This document shows positions 18,987-31,449 of a DNA stretch of 64,000 nt, piece after piece (the stretch's first letter is position 1; each line of letters starts with the position of its first letter). The notes under the pieces were generated by a model, which was given only the letters and a program-made list of their open reading frames with translations, was not told where the DNA came from and searched no databases. Location: NCBI GenBank assembly GCA_907163375.1, contig CAJQUW010016966.1, positions 1 through 64,000 of the forward strand. Reading direction: 5' to 3'. A program made the position numbers and the translations under genes. The stretch is from Prostheceraeus crozeri. Taxonomy: Eukaryota; Platyhelminthes; Polycladida; Euryleptidae.

Positions 18987-21900
18987 CAGGGGTGCGCAAC
19001 CTGCGGCCGTAGCAGAGGCGAAGTGCGGCCGTGACAATGAGAAGTAAATGAAAAAGAATATTGCACATGTATATTGCAAATATATCTGGAGTTCAAGCCA
19101 ATCGAAAAACAATCGTCACTATAGTAGCATACTAGTCACCTTGTAACTGTCGAACACCTTTATGCCCATGCTGCTTGGAAAAATGCGCGCCCGCAGGCGC
19201 GATAACGGCGTTCAAGCAGTTCGATAACTCATGAATAGAATATTTTAAGGAAGCTACATTCATGTGCATTCATTGCCCTTTTCGAGTTGCCAAATCAATG
19301 TGACCTTGGCAACTCGAAAAGGTGATTATTTGCAAAAATGTGTTTTTTACATGAACTTCGTCAAGGTCTCAGCGAAATTTTTAGTCGGTCATGCCGATGA
19401 AAATTGAATGAAAACATGAAATTTCAACTACGACAGTACAATAAGATCTCGACTTTTTCATGAAGACCTACATTATAATGCCGCTCATTAGATTTCCTTG
19501 ATAATCAGCATAGTATCACTAAGTGACTTATGAATAAGTGACTTGGATTTGATTCAATTCAAAATTTTCTAACATCGAAAATTATGATAAACAATTACTT
19601 TCTAAAGTATATTTTTAAAACTATAAAACTAATTTAGGTACATTCAATTGCTAAATAGACTTTTTCAGAAGTTAAGAAAGGCCCGCACCTTGGAGCCGCA
19701 GCCCGCACGTGGAGGCCCGCCCCGATGTATGCTTTTTACATGAACTTCGTCAAGGTCTCAGCGAAATTTTCAGTCGGTCAAAGTCCGCTTATTTTGGAAA
19801 TACCTGCAATTCTAAGTTTGTAAACAAATTAGGAAATTGCAATCCCGTGTAATTTGTGATTAGCTAAGTTTCAACCAATATATTTAGTAAAAACATAATT
19901 TTAAAATTCTGTTGTTTTACTGCATGTCGTTGCATCGATGCTGTTTGAAATAACGCAATGCACATGCTAGCTGTAGAATATTTCATGTCACCGAGGAAAA
20001 ACTCTAGTGTTCTCTTAACTTTCTATCTCTAGTTCAGCTATTTTCATACAACCATGTTCAATTATCGGTTGGCTGGTTCATAAACCCTCTAAAGGTCATT
20101 CATTGGTTCTTTCTCAATTTCTAGTTGCAACCAAATTCTTCTCATAAATCGTTTGGAGCAAAAGCCTATCTATCTATCCAACCAAAATAATTTTGAGATT
20201 CTATATTATTTTATTTTATAACCTCTGTTTCTTCACATTGATCAACACAATTAAGAAATCTGCATCACACATGACTTACTCATCATATTCTAAGATATTG
20301 GCATCACAATTCATCTTGATTTATTTTGACGTTTTCTTCTACATCAAATAGTAGAGAGAAAAATCGAGAATTATGCAAAGCGATATCAAGTTCATCGTTG
20401 ACATTGGCCTCAGACATTGAACTTTTCATATTAAAGCCTTGGAAGACTGACCCGTGGTAGTGACCACATTTTTGGTGGATTGAACCTACCACAAAATTAG
20501 AAGATTTATCGTCTTGTTGATTCAGACTTATTTACGTCGTGTTGGTTTTCTATTGTCAATTCTACCTAATTTAAGGGCTACTTTGATCCTATCAATCTAT
20601 TGACCCGACAGTAAAAAGAGATAGTTTTGACCAATTTAATTCCAAAAAAAATAAATGCAAAGTAAATCAGATATGGAAAGATATGCATAAGTACAATGCA
20701 ACACTTTAAATGAGACACCCACTATCTATCATGTACACTTCTGAAATACATGTGCTCAAATTTCACTTGCTTGCTACTTATCTTCAAAGTTTGCAAAATA
20801 GAGTGTTTAGTGATTTCGTGAAATCAACAAAATTTTAATTACTTCCTAGAAATTGCTCTGAAAATGGAAATTCATGAACAAAGATAGGTAATTCAATATC
20901 ATTGAATGATACTCCCATAGAGAATCAACAATTAACTGGCTAAAATGTTATATTGTGTCAATTTCTTTGTGATGACAATGGTCACTTCCGTAATCAAATT
21001 CAACGTCTTACATACCTCTTCTATATGTCTATCAAATGAAATAATTTTAACATGAATTCCTGCTGCTAGAAGCGAAAAAACTCGAGAAAATTTATATAGA
21101 ATTGAATCTCGAAATTATTTTGGTTGGATAGATAGATAGGTTTTTGCTCCAAACGATTTATGAGAAGAATTTGGTTGCAACTAGAAATTGAGAAAGAACC
21201 AATGAATGACCTTTAGAGGGTTTATGAACCAGCCAACCGATAATTGAACATGGTTGTATGAAAATAGCTGAACTAGAGATAGAAAGTTAAGAGAACACTA
21301 GAGTTTTTCCTCTGTGACATGAAATATTCTACAGCTAGCATGTGCATTGCGTTATTTCAAACAGCATCGATGCAACGACATGCAGTAAAACAACAGAATT
21401 TTAAAATTATGTTTTTACTAAATATATTGGTTGAAACTTAGCTAATCACAAATTACACGGGATTGCAATTTCCTAATTTGTTTACAAACTTAGAATTGCA
21501 GGTATTTCCAAAATAAGCGGACTTTGACCGACTGAAAATTTCGCTGAGACCTTGACGAAGTTCATGTAAAAAGCACACATTTTTGCAAATAATCACCTTT
21601 TCGAGTTGCCAAGGTCACGTTGATTTGGCAACTCGAAAAGGGCCCATGGCTTGAGTCATCAGCTAAAAGAAACAAAAGGGACAATTGTGGTCTGCTCCAA
21701 TAGTTCGCGCGCTAGCTTCAAATCTTTATTCTTCTAAAAACTTTAATTTTCAAAGGAATTTATGCATTAAAGGGTTGAGGTGTCATTAACACTTGAAAAG
21801 AAAGTGCCATTAGAAGCGCATTGATATCTTTCTTTTGGTTACAAATTTGTGCCGCATTGGGTCAAAATGTCCTCAAGAGAGTTGGACAATACGCATGAAA

Positions 21901-22134
21901 GGGTGAAGCTTAAAATCTTTTCGAGTCAAAAATGACCGTCGGTCGTGTTAACTTGCTAACTCATTCTTTACGAAGTAGGTCTTTATGCAATTTTCATTGC
22001 GTCATTCATCAGGGAGAGCTAATTTCAGTGGTGGAATATAAAAAGGATTCGCTACTGACCTAGTTGTTTGCACACATATTAAGTGCCTTCGAAATGGCAG
22101 CCGAAAAATGTACTGATGTACTTGCGCACCCTTG
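18987..22134. mobile_element. hAT-type element, 3.1 kb, 8-bp target duplication ATGTAGAC
   Basis: Left end CAGGGGTGCGCAAC; right end, reverse-complemented, CAAGGGTGCGCAAG. ATGTAGAC flanks both ends (18979-18986 and 22135-22142). TIR type and 8-bp duplication are diagnostic of hAT. A minus-strand frame at 20304-20492 contains SRFFSLLFDVEENVKI, resembling the 'KFFSLLvDESTDIS' segment of ZBED-like hAT transposases, so a worn transposase relic may be present. Most of the body is occupied by the palindromic element at 19275-21643. It sits inside the left arm of another repeat, so it is the younger insertion. Confidence 0.85.
19275..21643. mobile_element. Palindromic element with ~480-bp arms and hairpin ends
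   Basis: Arms at about 19733-20208 and 21093-21578 are near-perfect reverse complements. Each outer end carries its own small palindrome: CCTTTTCGAGTTGCCAA and its complement separated by 12-14 bases (19277-19322 and about 21593-21642). The left side has an extra 389-bp block: the 49-bp text at 19343-19391 recurs at 19732-19780. The DNA between is a copy of the repeat family seen at 31.5 and 33.9 kb plus a GC-rich CCCGCAC run. The 900-bp centre holds the possible hAT relic. No clear target duplication was found. The superfamily is unknown; a foldback-type structure. Confidence 0.75.
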
Positions 22135-24049
22135 ATGTAGACTGTCGCCAAACATTAATAAAATGACAATTCTTAAATTGTAATTCCAGTCTTGCAAGCT
22201 GCAAGTTTGCTGTCAGACATCACAAAATTCCATTTGTTTATGTAGATCCATGTACTTCCGAGTGCACTCAGTAACGTAGTAATCTATCATTCATTCAAAA
22301 ATTCAAAATGAGATTGTCCACTTTTACGATTATTATTATACTTTTCTCCAACGGCAGGCAGAAATGTGATGTTACTAGTAACCGCTAGCTTGACAACTTT
22401 ACTCTTAAAGATAATGATACCATCATGACAACTGACGTCATAGTTGTAGATAAGCAAACAGAATATCCTGGCATTCACAGAATTTACATTAGGCACGACA
22501 CGTTCTACTTATTGACTGTAAATTATGCAGCAGATAGTGAATGTGACATAGACAATTCTTATTTCAACTTCATTTTGACTTCTTCAATCTTATTCCAGAT
22601 GCATCAGCTGCGCGTGTGATGCATTTCGGTCATTCTCGGTTACTATTTTAGTTTATAGCACGCCATTTCAGCTCTTCAGATCAGCGCTAATTGTGATCTG
22701 CTATGAATCGGTTCAATATCTATTCAACAAGAGTTCTATTAAGTTTATGCTTAAACCGACAGACTTGTCCATTAAAGTCCGAATTAGTTGGTGGGACTAC
22801 AGACAATATGTACTCTATGATGCCAGAATGGTGAGAAAATGTAGAAATTTGAGGGCTCGAAGAGGACGATGCAGATGCAAAGAATTAGTCTCGACATCTA
22901 ACGAGGAAATGCTGCCTGTTTGCTAGGAGCAGGGAAATAGGACTTTTTTAATGAACTTTTCATTACTTGTAGTGTTCATCCTTTTGTAACTTTTTTCTTG
23001 AAATACAGATTATTTTTAGGCTTATTCTCTGAATATATGGCTAATGTCCAATATAGATGCGTTATCGGTCATTGAGAGCGCATCGTTCATCCGATCCGTC
23101 GCCTCTGGAGTCGTTCGTGAGAAAATAATTTTCTCTTTTCACTAAACAATAATGTCCAATATAGCCAATGTGATAGTGCGAATATTTCTATGAAAATTTA
23201 TCTTGCCCTCTCAGATCAACAAGAAAATAGGCATTCTATGGCCTCTGGAAGGCAAGAAAATGTAGAAATCTGAAGCCGCGAAGCGAGATTCCTTGTCTTC
23301 TAATCTCTATGTCACTATGCGCCTTAAAAGTCTATGCTAGAGATGATCACATAGAAATTGCCCTCCCAGATCAGCAAGAAAAAATGCTCTGCGACATTCT
23401 TCATATCATGCTTCACATCATGACAGATTGCCTCCACAGATTTAGAAGATCGTTGATGATAATTTCAACTACTCGGTCAAAAACTAATCCAGGTAGTCCT
23501 AAATGTTGCTAGATCTTCAGAAGAATCGAAACGTGATGGACAAAATAAATTCCGTGGATATAATTTTGTTCAGGACAGCCTGTTTGTCTATCTGCAACAA
23601 TGACATCTGTTGTCATGATGTTTTCACTATCTTCAAGAGAAAATCGGACAAGCTATCGCCCCAGTAATGTCGCATTTCTGCCTGCTGTTGGAGAACTCTG
23701 CCCTAGAAGTACAGTAATAATCACAAAAATGACTTATCTCATTTTGAGTTTTTAATTGAATGAAGCATCATTACATTGTTGAGTGTATCAGACTCGGAAG
23801 TACATAAGCAATAGAATTTTGCTATATTTAACGCTCCGTAACTTGCAAGGCGACTGGAACCACAGTTTAAGAATTGTCATTTTACTGATTTTGGTCGACA
23901 ATCTACATATTGATATGAATAAGAATCGCTCGTGCGCGAATCTAGAAAGAAATAGTCTAACTCTGAGAATAAACAAATCGCTTAAAGCTCGTGAAGCAAG
24001 GTATATAAATTGATAATATCAGCGAGATGTTAGGTTCAATTACCTAATT

Positions 24050-26790
24050 AAATCAACATCCGATTATAGAGTGCAGTACAAGTAGGCACAAATGATTTAT
24101 ATCGTCCCTCTGACCTACGTAGTGGTATAACGCAGTGATGCGAATGCTGTAACAAAGGAGCAGCGAATAATGAAGAATGCGGCTAGCATTCGACATAGAA
24201 GAAAAAAGCTTCAATGACTGAGTTTGTCTTCTCGAAGAAAGGAGTGGAAAATGATTGCCACACACAACATTGTGGAATTGCCTTTGAGTCTTCTCCAGCT
24301 TCCGGCTATTCTTATCATTGATGCCGATAAAAAGAGGATTGCAATATTCCAAGTTTGGTAGTACGTAATGTTTATGAACACAAATTAGATCATTCTTCGG
24401 CAGCAACTTTGTCAATGATCAGATTAGGAACAAGGTCAATGCGGCTTTGTTGCATTGATTATCGGTATGAATGTCCGATGATAGTCGCTTATCATCCGTA
24501 ATACGAAGGGCTTGAGTGAATTGAGAAAGGACGCATCAAGTGTGAATGACTGTTTCTTCGTAATCATTATCTTGGCTTTTTTATTTTCGTTTAAGATGAG
24601 GCCGTTTTGTTGACACCGGGCAATGTATTTTCTCATCAATAAATAGTTGCATAATTGTTGTACATTCGTGTTCGACTGGAATTAATGAAATTATATCATT
24701 AGCATATTTTATCATCATATAATGTGCATTCGAAGAAGTCAAGGTACCCATATGCGCTGAAAAAGAGGAATGGAGCGATGATAAAACCTTGAGGCACTCC
24801 AGACAGGACACACGTTTCGTCACTTACAAAATTCGATTCCAGTTCTACTCTCTGGCGTTGATCCTTCATAGCTGATACACCATTGAACGAAGGCTGGTGG
24901 GAGATTTCCACTTTGTAACGTTTCAACCGGACAACCATGATTAAGAGAGTCGAAAGCTTTTGAAATATCAAAGCCTATCATGATAACTCCGGCTGTGTCA
25001 GCTTGGTACATGTAAACATGGATGGTAATAATAGCATGAATGGTTGATGTGTGAGGCTTAGCCACACTGATTAGGTCCATACATGTTTGGTAGTTGCTGC
25101 TTCACTGACTGTAATACGAAACTTTCAAGAATTTTCGCAAAAATAGACAACTTGGAGATAGGCCTCAATTCGTTTATAGAAGCGCGAGGATATTTTGGGA
25201 CTGTAGTTATAACAGCTATTTTCCATATCGTGGGCACATCCTTAGTTTGAATAGAAAGGCAGATCAGGTGAGTAAGAGGAGGAGCCAATACAAGCAGCCT
25301 TGAGTAGACGAGGTGAGAGATGGTCAATTCCTGATGACTTCTTTGTATTCAAATTGAAGAGAAACTGTTCAACCAATGGTATACTTACATTCACATTCCA
25401 GGAGGAAAGCAAAGAATCTCCAGGCAGTTGAAATTTCAATTCCTCCCAGTTAGTTGGCTCAGAAAAATTTTTGGCAAATGTGTCATTGATCTTCATGTGT
25501 CATGCATACCTCATTGAGCTGCGTGTCATGCAGCTTCAACAGTAGACTGAAATTGCGAAATCACTTTATGTAAAGGATCCTTTTTGAGCTCGTTAGAAAT
25601 GTTGTTTACAATGTTCCATAAAACATTTTTGGGAGCATGAGATACCCAATTTCATTTCAAACGTGAAATCTGAGTTTTTATTTTATGTTTGTAGTGATTA
25701 TAAAGTTCGAAATTCTTCGCTCGATATGCTTCAAAACGTTTATTGATGAGGTCCTTAGTCACCGGGGTTAGCCAGGGTCTGTCAAAGTATGTCATTGGGA
25801 TAACAGAGCTAGATATAAGATATTTCGCTTTATCAATGATTTCAAGGAAGTATTGACACTTTACATCTAAAGTAGCGTCTGAATTATAAAAATATTGCCA
25901 CGAAAAAGACTGCAAGACATTCACAAAATTGTCAATATTGCTCTGCCTATAATCAAAAATTCTACATAAACATGAATACGAGTTACATGAATATCACGGA
26001 GCCATTTTAGATTATATGAATTCGGTAGAATGATCCGAATTTCCAAGTGGTGGACCAATTGTCGGTTGGTTGTAACTTTCCAGCATTCGGTCGGACATCC
26101 TAATTTTATCCAAAACTGCCGAACCACAGGCAAGAGCATTGACTATATTAGGTATACCGAGTTGTAATTCAAGAAGAGGCCATTGATTAAGATCACCAGC
26201 AATAATGATCTCAATATTTGGCATGTCATTCAGTATTGCATCCACATTTGCAATAATGGTATCATTGATGCCCTTTAACTGACCAACACTGATAGAAGGA
26301 GGAATATGTATATCCAGAAGCACCAAGTGCAATTTAGTGAGTTATAGCCAGACATGTTCAATACAGATGCTCCGATCATCTTGAAGATTCAACCTTTCAT
26401 AATGCAGACCATCACGCACATAAATGCATGCGCCACCACGTCTTCCATCTGCTCAGTCACACCTGAATAAGTTTGAAAAGCTGGGGATTTTTATGACATG
26501 ATCACTTGTTTCTTCAATTAGCCAAGTTTCACATATAATAATGATGTCAGTATGAAGGGCAGAGGAAAGAGCAATAAGTTCATCTATTTTATTCAAGGTT
26601 TGGCAGAACCTTGTATTGGGTATACCCAATGCAAGTTGTGGGCCAAAACTTGGGGTCAAAACCCGAAACTCAAGCCCAAGTTTAAATAAATGAATGAAAT
26701 CAAGTAAACGAAGTGCATTATTTGTTTTTTGTGCTGACATGAAGATTCTTCTATGGGCCAAAATTCCTATTGGGCCCATGACAAGTGTGG
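24050..26790 (-). mobile_element. CR1/L2-like LINE, most of ORF2, decayed
   Basis: The minus strand encodes, in order, an apurinic-type endonuclease and a reverse transcriptase. Endonuclease marks are IIIICETWL near 26500, AGDLNQW near 26190 and GNSDHS near 26035. The reverse transcriptase shows KSSGIDHLSPRLLK near 25320, GFDISKAFDSLNHG near 24950 and a worn catalytic box KYANDI (YADD in live copies) near 24700. The tail YVLPNLEYCNPLF...KTQRQFHN lies near 24300. At about 2.7 kb it spans nearly a whole CR1-type ORF2. It is cut into at least eight frame pieces with stops, so it is dead. Its 3' end abuts the long-inverted-repeat element on the left. Confidence 0.88.
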
Positions 26791-26799
26791 TATTAGTGG

Positions 26800-28190
26800 G
26801 AAGCGATTTATTATTGCAATAATTGTAATTAGTAGCCTAAGTACATGTATTACGTCATAAAGTTTTCTTTTTATTTAACCTACACTGACATACTGACTAA
26901 ATGAAGATCTTTGATTTAATTATGATTGAGTTGCACATTGCTCATAGCAAAGCAAGTGTTTTCATGTTATCATTCAGAAATATAAACAAACTTGATAGAT
27001 ATTATAGCTGAGCAGTAAGTGCATGGTTAAACATATTTAGAATGCGAAATCAGAGTGAATTTAGTTTTGGATAAATGTCGGCTATCGCAGAAAGTTATGG
27101 GTGCGAAGATTACTGCGAAGATATAAAATATACGGAATATGTGAAAATTCAATATGCACAAATGCAGCAAAATGCATGTAAGCTTGCGGTAGATACAATA
27201 TGTATGAACTTTCAATGCGCAACATTGTCAAACCTAGAATGAAGGAGCTAATAATCACAAGTATTTCATTTTTGAAATATTCTGTGAATCCAGTGGTAAT
27301 TTGATAAAATATCAGAACTTTATGCTCTTATCCGGTAGCTCTCCTAAGATTCAAATCAAAATACTAATTTTTGTAGCTTGATCTGTATATATTCAGCATT
27401 AATAGAAAACCCAAGTTTTGTATCACTTACCCAAGGTCCAACCTTGTTATATTCACAACCGAGCGTGAGTTTGCTAAAAAATGTAGGAGCATATTAAGAG
27501 AGAATTATGAAGAGATGAACATAGGAAGAGAATTTAAACACATTATGCTACTATTCAAATAAATTGTAGTACTTTGTGATGTAGGACATTGCTATTATCG
27601 GGTAATTTTCATGAAAAATGGACCACTCGACTTTTGTCAATATTCAATAGATTTTCGTACTTTTCAACACAAACATGAATGATGTGTTGTAAATAACTTG
27701 AAAAATTCAATAAGAAACCCATTGAAGTAATCTGCGACTGCTTTCAAACAAATATTGTCAATTACTTCCCATTTTGATAGATGAAAACTTACACTACTCG
27801 CACAATCATGGAAACTTGAAATCCTATTATATCTTTCAATAAATATCCTGTAATTATTGCCAAAGTGTGAATTGTAATAAAATAATTTTTGAAAGTATCT
27901 TTTTTATTGCGAAGATCATATATGACGATGTTATTATACCTTATAATCTTATAAACTTATAATCTTAAGCTTAAAATAATAGAACACATTGACAGTTAAT
28001 GTAAGTCAATGTTCAACTTAATAAAGCCATTTCTGATTTAATAAAACTCGGCTCAATTTACGCATATTCTACAAGGCTATGCTGTTGAATCAACAGTTGA
28101 ATACAATTTGCAATCGAATCTCCTCAAACGGCATGAATAATTTAATTGACACACTGACGTTTAGGCATAAATGTTTTTAAAGTGGTTTTA
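26800..28190. other. AT-rich, nothing recognised
   Basis: Very AT-rich text with many stops on all frames. No repeats of note, no coding region and no RNA gene recognised. Confidence 0.4.
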
Positions 28191-30905
28191 CCACAGAATT
28201 ATATGCTTATGCGTGTCACTTTTCTAGAAGTGCAAACTGATTCAAAACGATGGCACATGCAGGAGCTTACTAAGTGGGCAAAAAGAAATTTTTAATGTCA
28301 TACAGAGATAGGAAAACTAGTTGTGCGTCGCTTGCGGATTGCTGTGAATTCCTTCAAAATGCTCCGATCGTCACCATTCTTTCAGATTCGAAGAATTCAC
28401 ATCATTGCGCAAAAGTTTGCTCGTTGATCCGGTTGATAAGCTACTGAAACTTCGCACAATTTGTCGTGTTTAATGTTGAACTGGCTGCTCATTGTTCGAT
28501 TTCTCTGGTATTATGTCAGCAGATTGTGTCATTTCATTAGCATTACATGTTCCAATGCTTTCTTTCCAGTCAAACGGAAGAAGAGACGATCTGTCTAATT
28601 CTGTGAGGCCTTGATTGACAAGCATGTGAAAACAAGCCATTTCTTCACGTCTTATCAGTGGTCACCAAGGTTGAACTTCTACCGTTCGTTTGACATTGAT
28701 TAGGCACATGAAAAGGCACACAGCGACATAACCAACTTTGTTGATGAGTTGTTGTCAATTTATCACATGACATTGGAGAAAGTCAATTTTGTAATAGGGC
28801 CTACCGCACCCTCATTTACTTTCCTCCTCTTCCAAGCCTACATGTGACACTTGCTGAATGCCGTCTAGCTTTGCATTTATTTTGAGCTAATTTTCACACA
28901 TCAACCGTGTCATACTCAGACTGTGGAAGGTAGCGTTAAACTGTTCGCTGAAGCGTCAGTTTCCATGCAGGGTTGAGATACAAGGGATGGCTTGATTCAC
29001 TCAAAAATGCAATCTCAACCAATTAATTGTGCAACTGTCAAAGAATTGATCACCGGTGACCGGTGAACTTTGTATTCATCCTCTTGATCAGAATGTGTCA
29101 CATAAGTTTATTTACACCGATGTACAAAATCGAGACCATGTCTGTGGTCTGCGTGGCACAGTGATTAAGTGGTTGGCCTAGCGTTCCTTCGGTCCAGAGG
29201 TCGACCCCCGAAAGTTTCATTGGAAGTTTCGGCAGGAAGAGCATCCGGACTAAAAGCACTACAACGCTCCTGAAAAATCTGACTGTATCAGCACCGTCCG
29301 AGCCCCCACTCATTCATATGCAAAGTGTCTTGAAAAACATTGTGACTGCTAAGAATCTATAACCCCGCCGAGTGCTACCCGGTTACTCTTCCTTTCAGAC
29401 AGTCTCGATTTACACCAATGAAAGTCCAATGGCAAGCAGACTGGAGTTTTCTGTCAAAATTACACTTCTTATATGTTCTCTGATTAGGTGAGAAGTGAGC
29501 TCACTAAGTCCAAGTCTAGAGCCATAATTTTAGACATTGAATATCTTCAGGTCATCTTCTATCAAGTGTTCATGAACCTTTGTAGGTAAAGCTTGACTCC
29601 AGCACTTCGGAGTTCGGACACAGCATCTTGAATAAATTTTAGTCGAACCTTATAGCTTACCTTCTCAAATACATCTCCCACCAGAAGCATGATAATAACA
29701 CATGATAGAGGATAGCCTGAAGACATTCGATCTCAGAATTAAACAGGTAATTTCTTCCGTTTGACTAGAAAGGAAACATTGGAACATGTAATGCTAGTGA
29801 AATGGCACAATCTGCTGACATAAAACCATAGCAATCGAACAGTGAGCGGTCAGTTCAAAATTGAACACGCCAAATTGTGTGAAGTTTCAGTGACTGCTAT
29901 CAACCGAATCACACAGCAAAGAGACACAGTCGATGTCAAGTTCTACAGAGAAGTGTGTGAATGTTTTTTCGTGCGAATGCTAACTTTTTTAATAATGATC
30001 GGAGGGCCCAACATCATGGAGAAAACTTCTGCGCGATGATCTGAATTCTTCGAATCTGAAGTAGTCGTGGTGATCGGAGCATTTTGAATTCAACGTAGCA
30101 AAGTGCGTCAAGGCAACAAAATTAAAAAAAAACAAGCTAACGATTAGTTAATTTTTTAAAAGGTGCAAAAGATGATTTAAGAGAAACTAATTATATATAT
30201 CCTGAAATGTCTAAAAAATCAAAAATACTTACAACAAGGACAAACAACGATTCTCCTCTCCTCATGTGGAATGATTGGGCGAGTAAGTCGTTCTGATCAA
30301 GATTATGTTTATCACTTATATATTGAAACGATTCTATTTAACAGTCTGGCCATTCAGATGATAAGAGGACACGTCCGTTTCCAATCAAAATATCAGATCT
30401 AGCTAACACAGCGGCATTACGATATCTAAAATCTGCCAGGTGTGTAAGAGAATTAATATTAGTTCGTTAAGCTAAAACGTGAAATAAAATTCTACAAAAT
30501 GTGTATACAAATTATTTGACTAGGCTATTTTTGATGAGGTCATCAACAGGAACTAGGTCAGGACGATCGCGTTTGGACCGCTAAATCCTGAACGCTCAAA
30601 CCTGACCAAGCGCGGTCCTATACATTTAAGATGCACATCCTCAAAAATTCAATTTATAGTATTGAATTTTATAGTGTTCAATTTATATTCAATTATAATC
30701 GGAGTATTTTGAAGGAATTCACAGCAATCCGCAAGCGACACGCGACTATGTTTCCATCTCAGCAAGGTATTAAGGATTTCTTTTTGCTCACTTAGCAAGT
30801 TCCATTGCATGTGCCACAGTTTTGAGTCAGTTTGCACTTCTAGGAAAGTGACACGCTTAAACAATCTAATTCTGTGCATTTCATGCCATTTTTACGGCTT
30901 TTTTA
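28190..30905. mobile_element. Long-inverted-repeat element, arms 28.2-28.6 and 29.75-30.1/30.7-30.9 kb
   Basis: The left arm (about 28195-28600) is the reverse complement of 29745-30110 and, continuing, of 30690-30890. The right arm is interrupted by about 590 bases (30105-30690) whose edges both read CGGAG.ATTTTGAA, suggesting a later insertion or duplication. A further copy of the arm unit lies alone at 49345-49660, with shared words such as AATCCGCAAGCGAC and AGTTCCA..GCATGTGCCA. The centre (28610-29740) contains a tRNA-derived SINE. No transposase is seen. Confidence 0.65.
29125..29345 (+). mobile_element. tRNA-derived SINE
   Basis: The head shows a polymerase III box A-like TGGCACAGTGATTAAGTGG (29152-29170) and box B-like GAGGTCGACCCCC about 45 bases on. 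The body continues with GGCAGGAAGAGCATCCGGAC, a tail word shared, to my knowledge, by several animal SINEs that borrow an RTE-type LINE 3' end. It lies inside the long-inverted-repeat element. Boundaries are approximate. Confidence 0.55.
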
Positions 30906-31034
30906 CCTAACAACAGAGAATATAGACAAATGTCACTTTGCATATATTTATATGGTTCGCTTATCAGCAAAACTCGATGTCTATAAAACATTCCTTCGAT
31001 GTGAATTGTGATTCTGACTGGTAATTTTCAACAG

Positions 31035-31135
31035 GTTGCCTTGACTGTTGGATGTGCGTTGGATGCAATGATGATGATGACTCATCACAACGTCGATATT
31101 ATTGGCTGCAGAAGAAGTGTGAAACAAGTTGCACG
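31035..31135 (+). CDS. Ly6/uPAR-domain protein, internal exon
   Basis: A 101-base exon: acceptor TTTTCAACAG before it, donor ACG|GTAAGT after it. It reads, after a 2-base split codon, CLDCWMCVGC, an acidic D-D-D-D loop, then YYWLQKKCETSC and T. The dense N-terminal Cys pattern fits the first finger of a Ly6/uPAR (three-finger) domain. It ends in phase 0, which matches the exon at 35408. The signal-peptide exon upstream was not identified. The next exon lies across a 4272-base intron. The product would be a small cell-surface glycoprotein. Confidence 0.65.
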
Positions 31136-31449
31136 GTAAGTGGAAATGTAACATTCTCAAGGTAGATCTTTATATTAATCAATAGCAAAAGGAAACATTT
31201 ACCCAGGCTATTTTGAGTTGCAAAAACCTAGGAAGGGAACCTAGGATGAACTTTGACGTTCATGTGATTCAAATGCTCTTACAATAGAGTAGGGACATAT
31301 AGGTAGAATGTCGACTCAAAAACAGTATCTATACAATGAAAATTTTTATAGGAAAAGATTCAGTTTTTGCGAAGATTACGTTCCCGTGGTCCAAAAAATT
31401 ATTTCAGCACTTTTGAAAAAGTCAAAATTTGCCAATTTATATACTACCG

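Larger units (their letters stand above)
18930..23960. mobile_element. Long-inverted-repeat element, left arm split by a hAT insertion
   Basis: The right arm (about 23650-23960) is the reverse complement of two pieces that sit either side of the hAT element: 18930-18986 (TTCGCGCACGAGC...) and 22143-22395. Read across the hAT, the two pieces join into one continuous arm of about 310 bases. Without the hAT the element is about 1.9 kb. Its centre (22400-23650) has short frames only; a R/C-rich 77-codon frame (22693-22926) and a diverged copy of its 3' text (GAAAATGTAGAAAT... near 23260) point to an internal repeat. No transposase is seen, so this is a non-autonomous element of uncertain superfamily. 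The outer ends are not precisely defined. Confidence 0.7.

Noticed and set aside
30240-30440. Possible upstream exons of the Ly6-type gene (acceptor at 30341, donor GTGTGT at 30440)
   Set aside because: Phase does not match the exon at 31035, no signal peptide is encoded, and the stretch lies within the interrupted arm of a repeat.
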